In this document: piece by piece, positions 23,598-31,568 of the stretch
How positions within the stretch are numbered: the first letter of the stretch is position 1
Layout of the letters: each line of letters begins with the position of its first letter
Assembly: GCF_004364175.1 (NCBI RefSeq)
Contig: NZ_SNZW01000014.1
Location: forward strand, 372,001-436,000
Length of the DNA stretch: 64,000 bases
Source of the DNA: Maribacter caenipelagi
GTDB lineage: Bacteria > Bacteroidota > Bacteroidia > Flavobacteriales > Flavobacteriaceae
Direction: 5' to 3'
Position numbers and translations under genes: made by a program
Notes under the pieces: model-generated
What the model saw: the letters and a program-made list of their open reading frames with translations, nothing else
The model's database searches: none
Told to the model about the DNA's origin: nothing

Positions 23598-23870
23598 CTA
23601 TTCCTCTTCTTTTTTCTCCTCTTTAGAAAATTTCTTGTATTTGTTCTTGAACTTGTCGATACGACCTGCTGTATCCAAGAATTTAGCTTTACCAGTGTAA
23701 AACGGGTGAGAAGTTCTTGAAATTTCCAATTTTACCAATGGATACTCAACACCATCTACATCTAAAGTCTCTTTAGTGTCAGCTGTTGATTTAGTCAAAA
23801 ATACTTCTTCATTAGACATGTCCTTAAAGGCCACTATCCTATAATTTTCTGGGTGTATATCTTTTTTCAT
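23598..23870 (-). CDS. rpmE2: 50S ribosomal protein L31 type B
   Basis: 90-aa ribosomal protein. Start at the ATG at 23870 gives '[20 protein letters not shown]', and '[19 protein letters not shown]' then '[12 protein letters not shown]' complete the L31 signature; the longer open frame to 24014 is leader sequence. The CxxC zinc motif of type A L31 is missing, so this is the zinc-independent form. A Glu/Lys-rich tail ends the protein. It has a full promoter and a GC-rich hairpin in its leader. Confidence 0.95.
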   Translation of the reverse strand: MKKDIHPENYRIVAFKDMSNEEVFLTKSTADTKETLDVDGVEYPLVKLEISRTSHPFYTGKAKFLDTAGRIDKFKNKYKKFSKEEKKEEE

Positions 23871-23885
23871 TTTAAAAACTTTAAC

Positions 23886-23905
23886 GCACCCATTCCGACG
23901 GGCAC
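23886..23905 (-). promoter_or_regulatory. leader hairpin before rpmE2
   Basis: On the minus strand GTGCCC and GGGTGC pair (two G-U) around GTCGGAAT, inside a leader of about 43 bases and 15 bases before the ATG. It is GC-rich in a very AT-rich context, which would suit an L31-binding autoregulatory site. No known leader family recognised. Confidence 0.35.
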
Positions 23906-23919
23906 TCATTTTAAGGCTG

Positions 23920-23949
23920 CAAAAATAGTGAAATTCTACAAACAGACAA
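23920..23949 (-). promoter_or_regulatory. rpmE2 promoter (TTG-N19-TATTTTTG)
   Basis: Minus strand TTG (23949-23947), exactly 19 bases, then TATTTTTG (23927-23920). Full match to the Bacteroidetes consensus and the same spacing as the rpmH promoter. Confidence 0.85.
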
Positions 23950-24049
23950 TTACAAAACCAAAAAAATATTAAATTTAATTTTTTCACTTTTGTAACAAAA
24001 GATATATTTATCATACTAATATACCAAACAACCTATAATCACTATAATC

Positions 24050-24571
24050 ATGGAAGAAAATCAACCTAAAACTGGAAAATTTGCATTGAACTACGGGCTG
24101 CTAACCGGTCTTATCGGTGTTATATTTGGCATTATGCTCTTTGTAATGGAAATGCATTACGAACAAGGAGCCTCAATACAAATAACACAAACCTTAATTT
24201 TAGCTGCGGGTATAATTCTAGCAATAGTTCAATTTAAAAAAGCTGGCGGCGGATTTTTAAGTCTTTCCAATGCTTTAAAAGTTGGAGCTGGAGTAGCACT
24301 TATAGCTGCAATTGTTGGATTATTATATTTCTTTATATTATCTAACGTTATTGAGCCTGGTTATATGGACAAAGTATTTGAAATTGGAAAAATCAAAGCA
24401 ATGGCAGACAATCCAAGCCTTACGGAAGAACAAATTGATCAGGGTATAGAAATGCAAAAAAGCTTTGCATGGATATCCTACCCCGTTTTAATAATAATAA
24501 ATGTGCTAATCGGACTAATAATAGGTCTGATCACCGGATTAATCTTGAAAAAAGAAGAAGCTGCTTATTAA
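24050..24571 (+). CDS. DUF4199 membrane protein
   Basis: 173 aa with four membrane helices: about residues 13-32, 46-60, 75-98 and 142-165. The pattern of a first pair of helices, a loop with 'GGGFLSLSNALKVGAGVAL', then a charged periplasmic/cytoplasmic loop (100-138, including 'NPSLTEEQIDQGIEMQKS') and a final glycine-rich helix matches DUF4199, a family found mostly in Bacteroidetes and usually next to a dolichyl-phosphate-mannose-synthase-like glycosyltransferase, as here (46 bases to the next gene). Function unknown; the steady neighbour suggests a part in lipid-linked sugar handling. Confidence 0.8.
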   Translation: MEENQPKTGKFALNYGLLTGLIGVIFGIMLFVMEMHYEQGASIQITQTLILAAGIILAIVQFKKAGGGFLSLSNALKVGAGVALIAAIVGLLYFFILSNVIEPGYMDKVFEIGKIKAMADNPSLTEEQIDQGIEMQKSFAWISYPVLIIINVLIGLIIGLITGLILKKEEAAY

Positions 24572-24587
24572 TGCTAAGTAATTGTAG

Positions 24588-24595
24588 TATTTTTG
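24588..24595 (+). promoter_or_regulatory. -7 promoter box before glycosyltransferase
   Basis: TATTTTTG matches TAnnTTTG 22 bases before the ATG at 24618. No -33 TTG at standard distance. It suggests the glycosyltransferase can be transcribed apart from DUF4199. Confidence 0.35.
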
Positions 24596-24617
24596 GGGAC
24601 AATACCAGAAGTCGCGC

Positions 24618-25577
24618 ATGCAATTATCAATAGTAATTCCTTTACTTAACGAAGAAGAATCACTTAAAGAACTTCATGATTGGGTTGTATCTGTGATGCA
24701 AGCCAATCATTTTTCTTATGAAATACTATTTGTTGATGATGGCAGTACTGACGCCTCATGGAAAATTATCACAGAACTATCCGAGAAAAACCCTGCTGTT
24801 AAGGGAATTCATTTTTTACGCAATTTCGGTAAATCACAAGCACTACATGCCGGTTTCAAAGCAGTAAGCGGTGATGTTATCATTACGATGGATGCTGATT
24901 TACAAGATAACCCAGAAGAAATTCCTGAGTTATACAATATGATTACCAACGAAGATTACGAACTGGTATCTGGCTGGAAAAAGAAACGCTACGATTCTAT
25001 CGTCTTCAAAAACACTCCATCAAAATTATTTAATTGGGCAGCCAGAAGAACATCTGGTGTTAGATTGCATGATTTTAATTGTGGACTAAAAGCCTACGCG
25101 AAAGATGTTGTAAAAAACATTGAGGTATCTGGTGAAATGCATAGATATATACCTGTACTTGCGAAAAATGCTGGTTTTTCTAAAATTGGCGAAAAAGTAG
25201 TTCAACACCAAGCTCGTAAATACGGTAAAACAAAATTCGGAATGGAACGTTTCATTAATGGATTTCTAGATTTACTAACCATTTGGTTCGTATCTAGATT
25301 TGGTAAACGACCTATGCACCTTTTTGGAGCGTTGGGCGTTTTAATGTTTTTAATCGGATTCGGATTTGCTATCTATTTAGGTATAGATAAATTATTCATA
25401 AACAAGTTTGGAAGATTAATTACAGACCGTCCACAATTTTACATTTCACTGATAGCCATGGTTATAGGAACTCAGTTGTTCCTTGCCGGATTCATCGGCG
25501 AAATATTAATACGTTCTAAGAAAGAAGAAAAAAGATATATTGTCTCTGAAGAAATAAACACCGTACTTTTAGAATAG
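24618..25577 (+). CDS. family 2 glycosyltransferase (DPM/GtrB-like)
   Basis: Transfers a sugar from a nucleotide sugar to a polyprenyl phosphate at the inner membrane. 319 aa. The GT-A domain begins 'QLSIVIPLLNEEESLKELHD', has 'YEILFVDDGSTDASW' and the metal-binding DAD in 'ITMDADLQDNPEEIPEL'. 'HDFNCGLKAYAKDV' and 'HQARKYGKTKFGMERF' are typical of the DPM1/GtrB subgroup. Two C-terminal helices (about 235-257 and 272-293) anchor it. Upstream DUF4199 and downstream phosphohexomutase fit a lipid-linked sugar route; the sugar is not known. Confidence 0.9.
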   Translation: MQLSIVIPLLNEEESLKELHDWVVSVMQANHFSYEILFVDDGSTDASWKIITELSEKNPAVKGIHFLRNFGKSQALHAGFKAVSGDVIITMDADLQDNPEEIPELYNMITNEDYELVSGWKKKRYDSIVFKNTPSKLFNWAARRTSGVRLHDFNCGLKAYAKDVVKNIEVSGEMHRYIPVLAKNAGFSKIGEKVVQHQARKYGKTKFGMERFINGFLDLLTIWFVSRFGKRPMHLFGALGVLMFLIGFGFAIYLGIDKLFINKFGRLITDRPQFYISLIAMVIGTQLFLAGFIGEILIRSKKEEKRYIVSEEINTVLLE

Positions 25578-25619
25578 TAAAATTCTTACTAACTTAATTG
25601 CACATAAAACTAAAACCAA

Positions 25620-27329
25620 ATGGATAACATCCTTGAAACTGCTAAAACCTGGCTTACCGATTTTTTCGACCCAGCTGTTAAAAAAGAAATTGAACATCTT
25701 ATCGCCAACGACAAAGAAGAACTGAACGATCGTTTCTATAAAAATATGGAGTTCGGTACAGGTGGTATGAGAGGCGTTATGGGCGTGGGTACCAATCGTA
25801 TAAATAAGTATACTTTGGGTAAAAGCACACAGGGACTTAGCAATTACTTAAATAAAGTATATAGAGGCGAAGAAATCAAAGTGGTTATCGCTTTTGATTG
25901 CCGACATAATAGTGATACGCTCGCTAGAACCGTAGCTGAAGTATTTTCTGCTAATAATATTAAGGTATACCTTTTCTCTGATTTGCGTACCACACCAGAA
26001 CTATCGTTTGCAGTAAGACATTTAAATTGCCATGCTGGTATTGTACTAACAGCATCTCACAATCCACCTGAATATAATGGGTATAAAGTATATTGGACAG
26101 ACGGCGGACAAATTGTACCCCCACAAGACGGAGCTATTATTGCAGAAATAAATTCTCTTGATTTTGAAGATATAAAGTTTGATGCAAATGATAGCCTTAT
26201 TCATGTAATCGACAAAGAGGTTGATGAAGCTTTTATTGCTCAGTCTGTCGAAGCAGGAAATTTTAATGCAGAAGGAAAAGATGACTTTAAAATTGTTTTT
26301 ACATCACTACACGGAACTTCAATTACTGCTATACCAGAAGTATTGAAACGCGGTGGGTATGAAAATGTGACTATTATAGAAGAACAAGCTAAGCCAGATG
26401 GAAATTTCCCTACGGTTAAATCTCCGAATCCTGAAGAATCAGAAGCGCTTTCAATGGCTGTTAAAAAGGCTGAAGAAATTGGTGCTGATATGGTTGTAGG
26501 TACAGATCCCGATAGTGACCGTCTAGGTATCGCGGTTCGTAACCTTGATGGAGAGATGGAAATTGTTAACGGAAACCAAGCTATGGTTTTAATGACAAAA
26601 TTTCTTCTAGAAAAAAGAAAAGAAAAAGGATTTAAAGGCAATGAATTTATTGCTAGTACTATAGTTTCTACCCCAATGATGGAAGCTATGGCGAAAGCTT
26701 ACGGTGTAGAATTTAAAACTTCTTTGACCGGATTTAAATGGATTGGTAAAATGATCAAAGATTTCCCTGAGTCAGATTTTATTGGTGGTGGCGAAGAAAG
26801 CTTTGGTTACATGGTTGGTGATTTTGTACGTGATAAAGATGCGGTTACTTCTACCCTATTGGCTTGTGAAATTGCTAGCCAAGCGAAAGCCAATGGCAGT
26901 TCTTTTTACAAAGACTTAATTCAATGTTATGTTGACTATGGCTTTTATAAAGAGCATTTAGTTTCCATCACTAAAAAAGGAATTAGCGGTGCCGAGGAAA
27001 TTAAGCAGATGCTGAAGGACTTTAAAGAAAATCCGGTGGAATCTGTTGCTGGATCTAAAGTAAAGTGGATTGAAGATTACAACACTTCAATTGCTAAAAA
27101 TGTATTGACCGATGAAGAAAAAACTATTGATATTCCAAAATCTAACGTATTAATCTACGAAACTGAGGATGGAACTAGAATAGCAGCAAGACCAAGTGGT
27201 ACCGAGCCTAAGGTGAAGTTTTACATTAGCACAAATACGACATTAGAAAAAACTGAAGATTATAAAAAAGTAGCAGCAGAACTTGACAATAAGGTCAAGA
27301 GCATTCTTGCTGAGCTTAATTTAGCTTAA
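25620..27329 (+). CDS. phosphohexomutase (phosphoglucomutase/phosphomannomutase)
   Basis: Interconverts hexose 1- and 6-phosphates, linking central metabolism to nucleotide sugars. 569 aa, alpha-D-phosphohexomutase superfamily. The phosphoserine loop is LTASHNPPEYNGYKVYW (about residues 141-157), the magnesium loop is GTDPDSDRLGIAVRN (about 293-307), the sugar-binding loop is 'GGGEESFGYM' and the phosphate loop is 'RPSGTEPKVKFYIS'. The N-terminal 'GTGGMRGVMGVGTNRIN' marks the long phosphoglucomutase-type subfamily. Its TAA shares a base with the next gene's ATG (TAATG), so the two are translationally coupled. Confidence 0.93.
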   Translation: MDNILETAKTWLTDFFDPAVKKEIEHLIANDKEELNDRFYKNMEFGTGGMRGVMGVGTNRINKYTLGKSTQGLSNYLNKVYRGEEIKVVIAFDCRHNSDTLARTVAEVFSANNIKVYLFSDLRTTPELSFAVRHLNCHAGIVLTASHNPPEYNGYKVYWTDGGQIVPPQDGAIIAEINSLDFEDIKFDANDSLIHVIDKEVDEAFIAQSVEAGNFNAEGKDDFKIVFTSLHGTSITAIPEVLKRGGYENVTIIEEQAKPDGNFPTVKSPNPEESEALSMAVKKAEEIGADMVVGTDPDSDRLGIAVRNLDGEMEIVNGNQAMVLMTKFLLEKRKEKGFKGNEFIASTIVSTPMMEAMAKAYGVEFKTSLTGFKWIGKMIKDFPESDFIGGGEESFGYMVGDFVRDKDAVTSTLLACEIASQAKANGSSFYKDLIQCYVDYGFYKEHLVSITKKGISGAEEIKQMLKDFKENPVESVAGSKVKWIEDYNTSIAKNVLTDEEKTIDIPKSNVLIYETEDGTRIAARPSGTEPKVKFYISTNTTLEKTEDYKKVAAELDNKVKSILAELNLA

Positions 27330-29155
27330 TGAACTATTTCAAAAAGATTCTTCGCTTTGCGAAGCCTTACAAGATATATGCTATTTTAAATATTATATCT
27401 AACATCTTTTATGCACTGTTTTCAACATTGGCGATGATTTCATTGTTTCCAATGTTGAATGTGCTATTTAATCAAACAGAAAAAATATACACCAAACCAA
27501 AATGGAAGGGTATTTCTGATTTAAAAGATTTTGTTACCGACTCTTTAAACTTTTATGTTACCGAACGAAGCGAGCATAGCGATCCAGGTGAAGTGCTTAT
27601 GATAATGGTAGGATTAATAATTACGATGTTTCTTCTAAAGAATCTTTTTAATTACCTAGCTATGTACTTCATTACATTTCTTCGTAATGGTGTTCTTAAA
27701 GATTTGCGTAATGAACTCTATGACAAAACTATAGAACTACCCATATCATATTATTCTGAAAAAAGGAAAGGTGACACTATTGCCCGCATAACATCTGATG
27801 TATTAGAAATACAACATTCCTTTTTATCTATTTTAGAACTAGTTGTAAGAGAACCACTTACAATCATTTTTACGATTATAGCCATGTTAGCTATTAGTCC
27901 GAAATTAACCTTATTTGTTTTTCTATTTCTTCCAGTTTCAGGATTTTTAATTTCATTGATCGGTAAATCTTTAAAACGAAAATCTGACAAGGTTCAAAAT
28001 GAACAAGGCTACTTCCTTTCTATTTTAGAAGAAACATTAGGTGGCTTACGAGTCATCAAAGCATTCAATGCCGAATCGGTCTTTGCTAATAAATTTCAAG
28101 CTTCCACTAAAAGATTTTTTAATTTCTCAAATAGCTTACTTAATAGACAAAACTTGGCTTCACCTACAAGTGAATTTTTTGGTATTGCTGCTATCGGAGT
28201 CATTCTTTGGTATGGAGGGCAAATGGTGCTGGTAGATAAAACACTTGAAGCTGAACTCTTTATTACCTATATGGCATTGTCATATCAAATACTAACACCT
28301 GCAAAAGCCATAAGTAAAGCTTCTTACGGTGTTAAAAAGGGCAATGCAGCTGCAGAACGTGTTTTAGAGATTTTAGAAACAGAAAATCCGATTTCAGAGA
28401 TTGACAATCCTATCCATCAAGAAACATTTGATACAGCTGTACACATTAACAATATCTCTTTTAAATACGAAGATGATTATGTATTAAAAAAATTCAACCT
28501 AACAGTTGAAAAAGGAAAAACCGTTGCCCTAGTTGGGCAATCTGGTAGCGGAAAAAGTACCATTGCCAATCTTGTAACACGTTTTTATGATGTTAACGAA
28601 GGTGATATTAGCATTGATGGAAACAACATCAAAAATCTAAGTAAAAAATCGCTTCGTGGTTTGTTAGGATTGGTTACTCAAGATTCTATCTTATTTAATG
28701 ATACCGTTAAAAACAACATCGGATTAGGAAAAGAAAACGCGACCGAAGAAGAAATAATAGAGGCTGCCAAAATTGCAAATGCGCACGATTTCATCATGGA
28801 TTTACCTAATGGTTACGATACTAACATTGGTGATAGCGGTAATAAATTAAGTGGTGGTCAAAAACAGCGCTTGTCCATTTCTAGAGCAGTTTTAAAAAAT
28901 CCACCAATTATGATTTTGGACGAAGCTACCTCTGCTTTAGATACCGAAAGCGAGCGCTTGGTACAGGATGCTCTTGAAAAGATGATGAAGAACAGAACTT
29001 CTATTGTTATTGCTCACCGACTTTCTACTATACAAAATGCAGATACTATTGTTGTACTTCAAAAAGGAGAAATTGTTGAGCAAGGCACTCATGCAGAGCT
29101 ATTAGAGCTGAATGGTACGTACAAGAAACTTGTACAGATGCAATCTTTGGTATAA
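27329..29155 (+). CDS. ABC exporter, fused permease/ATPase (MsbA-like)
   Basis: 608-aa half transporter that should work as a homodimer in the inner membrane, possibly flipping lipids or lipid-linked glycans. The membrane domain (residues 1-325) has six helices. The ATPase part shows A-loop 'ISFKYEDDYVLKKF', Walker A GQSGSGKST, Q-loop 'VTQDSILFNDTV', signature LSGGQKQR, Walker B IMILDEATSALD and the His of 'VIAHRLSTI'. It overlaps the phosphohexomutase gene by one base and is followed by a bidirectional terminator, marking the end of the transcription unit. Confidence 0.92.
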   Translation: MNYFKKILRFAKPYKIYAILNIISNIFYALFSTLAMISLFPMLNVLFNQTEKIYTKPKWKGISDLKDFVTDSLNFYVTERSEHSDPGEVLMIMVGLIITMFLLKNLFNYLAMYFITFLRNGVLKDLRNELYDKTIELPISYYSEKRKGDTIARITSDVLEIQHSFLSILELVVREPLTIIFTIIAMLAISPKLTLFVFLFLPVSGFLISLIGKSLKRKSDKVQNEQGYFLSILEETLGGLRVIKAFNAESVFANKFQASTKRFFNFSNSLLNRQNLASPTSEFFGIAAIGVILWYGGQMVLVDKTLEAELFITYMALSYQILTPAKAISKASYGVKKGNAAAERVLEILETENPISEIDNPIHQETFDTAVHINNISFKYEDDYVLKKFNLTVEKGKTVALVGQSGSGKSTIANLVTRFYDVNEGDISIDGNNIKNLSKKSLRGLLGLVTQDSILFNDTVKNNIGLGKENATEEEIIEAAKIANAHDFIMDLPNGYDTNIGDSGNKLSGGQKQRLSISRAVLKNPPIMILDEATSALDTESERLVQDALEKMMKNRTSIVIAHRLSTIQNADTIVVLQKGEIVEQGTHAELLELNGTYKKLVQMQSLV

Positions 29156-29191
29156 ATTTTTATACCTAGTTATTCCTAAAAATTATAAATT

Positions 29192-29225
29192 AAAAAAGCC
29201 ATCTTTTCAGATGGCTTTAGTTTTT
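29192..29225. terminator. bidirectional terminator after ABC exporter
   Basis: AAAGCCATCT (29195-29204) and AGATGGCTTT (29209-29218) form a perfect 10-bp stem with loop TTTC, with T-rich sequence outside on both strands. It separates the exporter gene from the convergent lipoprotein gene. Confidence 0.8.
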
Positions 29226-29240
29226 ATATAAAGTGTTTAA

Positions 29241-29915
29241 CTATCTAGCCACCTTAATATCAACAATCATAATTTGACCGTCGTTACTCTTCATTTTAAT
29301 AGCACCTTTATGTCCTGCTGCATTCTCAAACAAAACAATAGTAGGGTAATCTTGTGGTCCCATTGCCTCATCTTCATTCTCAATAACTAAGTCAATAAGT
29401 GCACTTTCGTCGGTTATAGCATCAAATTCCGCAACCGTCATTTGATCTGCTGTATTTTCCATTTTAGTTGTGGTACCGCCTTCTATTTGCTCATCTTGGA
29501 ACAAATCATCAGGACTCATCCAAAATAAGAATCCGGGATTTGACGGACTCATATCATACCAAGCTAAATCAATAGTTAGTGCTATTTCTGCATCAATCTC
29601 ATTGTATGTGTATAAATTTCCTGTGCTTGAAGAAAAGAAACGCTTTGTATCCAAACCATCAGTATCAACTATAAATTCAATATTTTCATATAAAACATAG
29701 CTGGATAATTCTTCAGCTTCCTCTTCTGTTTCTTCTCCTGTTTCCTCCTCAGCCTCTTCTTCGTTCTCGGTTTCTTCTTCTACTATTTCATCCTCTTCAT
29801 CAGCTTGTTCAGTTAAGTCCTCGATTATTACATCTTCGTTATCGTCACTACATGAAATAATTGTAATTGATGCCATTAAATAGCATACTAAAAGATAATT
29901 TTTCTTTAAAATCAT
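29241..29915 (-). CDS. lipoprotein with Glu-rich linker, unknown function
   Basis: 224 aa. Lipoprotein signal ends at lipobox IISC (Cys22), followed by SDDNED, which suggests the outer face of a membrane. Residues about 28-72 are almost pure Glu/Asp with a few Thr and Ala, a low-complexity acidic tether. The remaining 150 residues form a domain I do not recognise: 'YVLYENIEFIVDTDGLDTK', 'IALTIDLAWYDMSPSNPGF' and 'YPTIVLFENAAGHKGAIKMK', compatible with an all-beta fold. Monocistronic; no functional context. Confidence 0.7.
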   Translation of the reverse strand: MILKKNYLLVCYLMASITIISCSDDNEDVIIEDLTEQADEEDEIVEEETENEEEAEEETGEETEEEAEELSSYVLYENIEFIVDTDGLDTKRFFSSSTGNLYTYNEIDAEIALTIDLAWYDMSPSNPGFLFWMSPDDLFQDEQIEGGTTTKMENTADQMTVAEFDAITDESALIDLVIENEDEAMGPQDYPTIVLFENAAGHKGAIKMKSNDGQIMIVDIKVAR

Positions 29916-30055
29916 ATAAATATATTTTGGTTTGTTTGATAACGAATAGAAAATTTAATTATTGGAATACCAATTAAAAAGTATCAAATACCTAATGTAA
30001 TGATTAAACCTTTTTCTAATTTCGGAGTCCAACAGTGAACAAACCTCATTTATAG

Positions 30056-30598
30056 GTGATCGAAGAGGATACATTAGTATTAGATTTAAAAACTAAAAGC
30101 AAGCAAGCAGTAGCTTTTGAGGTATTAGTGAATACTTACAAAGAACGTTTGTATTGGCAAATACGTAGTATTGTACTAAGCCATGATGATGCTAATGATG
30201 TTTTACAGAATACTTTTATTAAAGTTTATAAAAATATAGACGGTTTTAATGGAGATAGCAAACTCTTTTCTTGGATGTACCGCATTGCAACTAATGAGGC
30301 TTTAAATTTTATTAAGCAACGAGCAAAATTGCAAGGAGTATCTGATACTGACTATCAAGATAAATTGTTATCTAATTTAGAAGCTGATGTTTATTTTGAG
30401 GGAGATGAAATTCAGCTTCAACTACAAAAAGCCATTGCAACACTCCCTGAAAAGCAAAAACTGGTATTCAATATGAAATATTTTCAGGAGATGAAATACG
30501 AAGAGATTTCAGAAATATTGAATACGTCTGTAGGTGGTTTAAAAGCCTCTTATCATTTAGCAATAAAAAAATTAAAGCAGTATTTAAAAGAAGATTAA
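30056..30598 (+). CDS. ECF-family RNA polymerase sigma factor
   Basis: 180 aa. It starts with GTG at 30056, directly after an in-frame TAG (30053-30055), so no longer form is possible. Region 2 is 'LVNTYKERLYWQIRSIVLSH' through 'DDANDVLQNTFIKVYKNID', with the -10-binding 'FSWMYRIATNEALNFIKQR'. Region 4 is 'IATLPEKQKLVFNMKYFQEM' with the helix-turn-helix 'KYEEISEILNTSVGGLKASY'. The gene heads a three-gene operon with a probable anti-sigma factor and a Spy-like protein, pointing to envelope stress. Confidence 0.93.
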   Translation: MIEEDTLVLDLKTKSKQAVAFEVLVNTYKERLYWQIRSIVLSHDDANDVLQNTFIKVYKNIDGFNGDSKLFSWMYRIATNEALNFIKQRAKLQGVSDTDYQDKLLSNLEADVYFEGDEIQLQLQKAIATLPEKQKLVFNMKYFQEMKYEEISEILNTSVGGLKASYHLAIKKLKQYLKED

Positions 30599-30631
30599 AC
30601 CTTTTATACAATTGATTGTCAAACTAATATC

Positions 30632-31138
30632 ATGAACAAAAACAAGAAAATTCCGTTTAAAACTCCAGAAGGCTATTTCGATAGCTTTGAGGATAAGCTA
30701 ATGGATAAATTATCTAAAACCGAAAGTACTATCCCAAAAGATAGCGCTTTTAAGGTGCCTGATAATTATTTTGAATCGTTTAATGAATCTCTTAAAGGAA
30801 AGCTTGATAATGAACCAAAGGTAATTCCGCTTTTTCCTATAAATAAAATAATGTCCGTAGCTGCTTCAATTGCTGCTATTGCACTTATAGCTTTAGGGTA
30901 TAACTGGAACTCTTCAAGCGAATTAGGTTTCAACGATTTAGCAAATACCGATATTGAAGCATATTTCGAGAATAATGATTTTGAGTTATCTCCTTATGAA
31001 ATCGCAGAGGTGCTACCAGTAACCAATACTGAATATTCAGATTTTTTAAGTTCGCCTATTGAAGGCGATAACCTACTAGATTACTTAAATGAAAATGTAA
31101 GTGATTTTGATGAACTAAATATTGAAGACAATGAATAA
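30632..31138 (+). CDS. probable membrane anti-sigma factor
   Basis: 168 aa with one membrane helix at about residues 71-88 ('IMSVAASIAAIALIALGY'). The cytoplasmic N-terminal part carries an internal duplication: 'IPFKTPEGYFDSFEDKL' (7-23) and 'SAFKVPDNYFESFNESL' (38-54). Such PEGYFdsF modules are common in Bacteroidetes proteins encoded after ECF sigma genes. The periplasmic tail is strongly acidic. It lies 33 bases after the sigma gene and overlaps the next gene by eight bases. Role as anti-sigma is inferred from position and topology; there is no zinc-finger ASD motif. Confidence 0.65.
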   Translation: MNKNKKIPFKTPEGYFDSFEDKLMDKLSKTESTIPKDSAFKVPDNYFESFNESLKGKLDNEPKVIPLFPINKIMSVAASIAAIALIALGYNWNSSSELGFNDLANTDIEAYFENNDFELSPYEIAEVLPVTNTEYSDFLSSPIEGDNLLDYLNENVSDFDELNIEDNE

Positions 31139-31568
31139 ATACATAATAATCATATTTCTATTTGTAACTACCCTTTCATTTGGGCAAAGAAACCAAGATT
31201 GGGATAAGATAAATACATTAAAAATAGCTTTCATTACTGAAAAGCTTTCATTAAACACTAAAGAGGCTCAAGAGTTCTGGCCTGTATATAATGAGTATCA
31301 GGAAAAGAGAAATATTTTACGTAGAAAAAGTCATGAGCAGATTAGAGGTAAAATGAAAGATGCCGATGCCCTTACCGAAAAAGAGGCTGAAAAACTGTTA
31401 GCACTTCACATGCAAATTGAAGCAGAGGAAGAAGTGTTGGATAATAATTTTCTTAAAAATGTTAGCAAAGTAATTTCTTCTAAAAAAACACTATTGCTAT
31501 TGCGCTCAGAAGAAGAGTTTAAACGTCAACTAATGAAGCAGTATCGTCAAAATAAAGGCGGTCGATAA
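31131..31568 (+). CDS. Spy/CpxP-like periplasmic protein
   Basis: 145 aa from the ATG at 31131, which overlaps the upstream stop; a TTG at 31122 is possible. Signal peptide ending near 'TTLSFGQ', then an almost all-helical mature part: 'KIAFITEKLSLNTKEAQEFW', 'PVYNEYQEKRNILRRKSHEQ', 'ALTEKEAEKLLALHMQIEAE'. Charged, helical, with two Leu-Thr/Ser-x-x-Glu-Ala repeats similar to the LTxxQ motif of Spy/CpxP, which are periplasmic chaperones or stress sensors. Operon with a sigma factor supports a stress role; sequence identity to Spy is not strong. Confidence 0.65.
   Translation: MNKYIIIIFLFVTTLSFGQRNQDWDKINTLKIAFITEKLSLNTKEAQEFWPVYNEYQEKRNILRRKSHEQIRGKMKDADALTEKEAEKLLALHMQIEAEEEVLDNNFLKNVSKVISSKKTLLLLRSEEEFKRQLMKQYRQNKGGR

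Noticed and set aside
23598-24014. 138-residue version of L31
   Set aside because: The extra 48 residues are translated leader and promoter; the promoter at 23920-23949 lies inside them.
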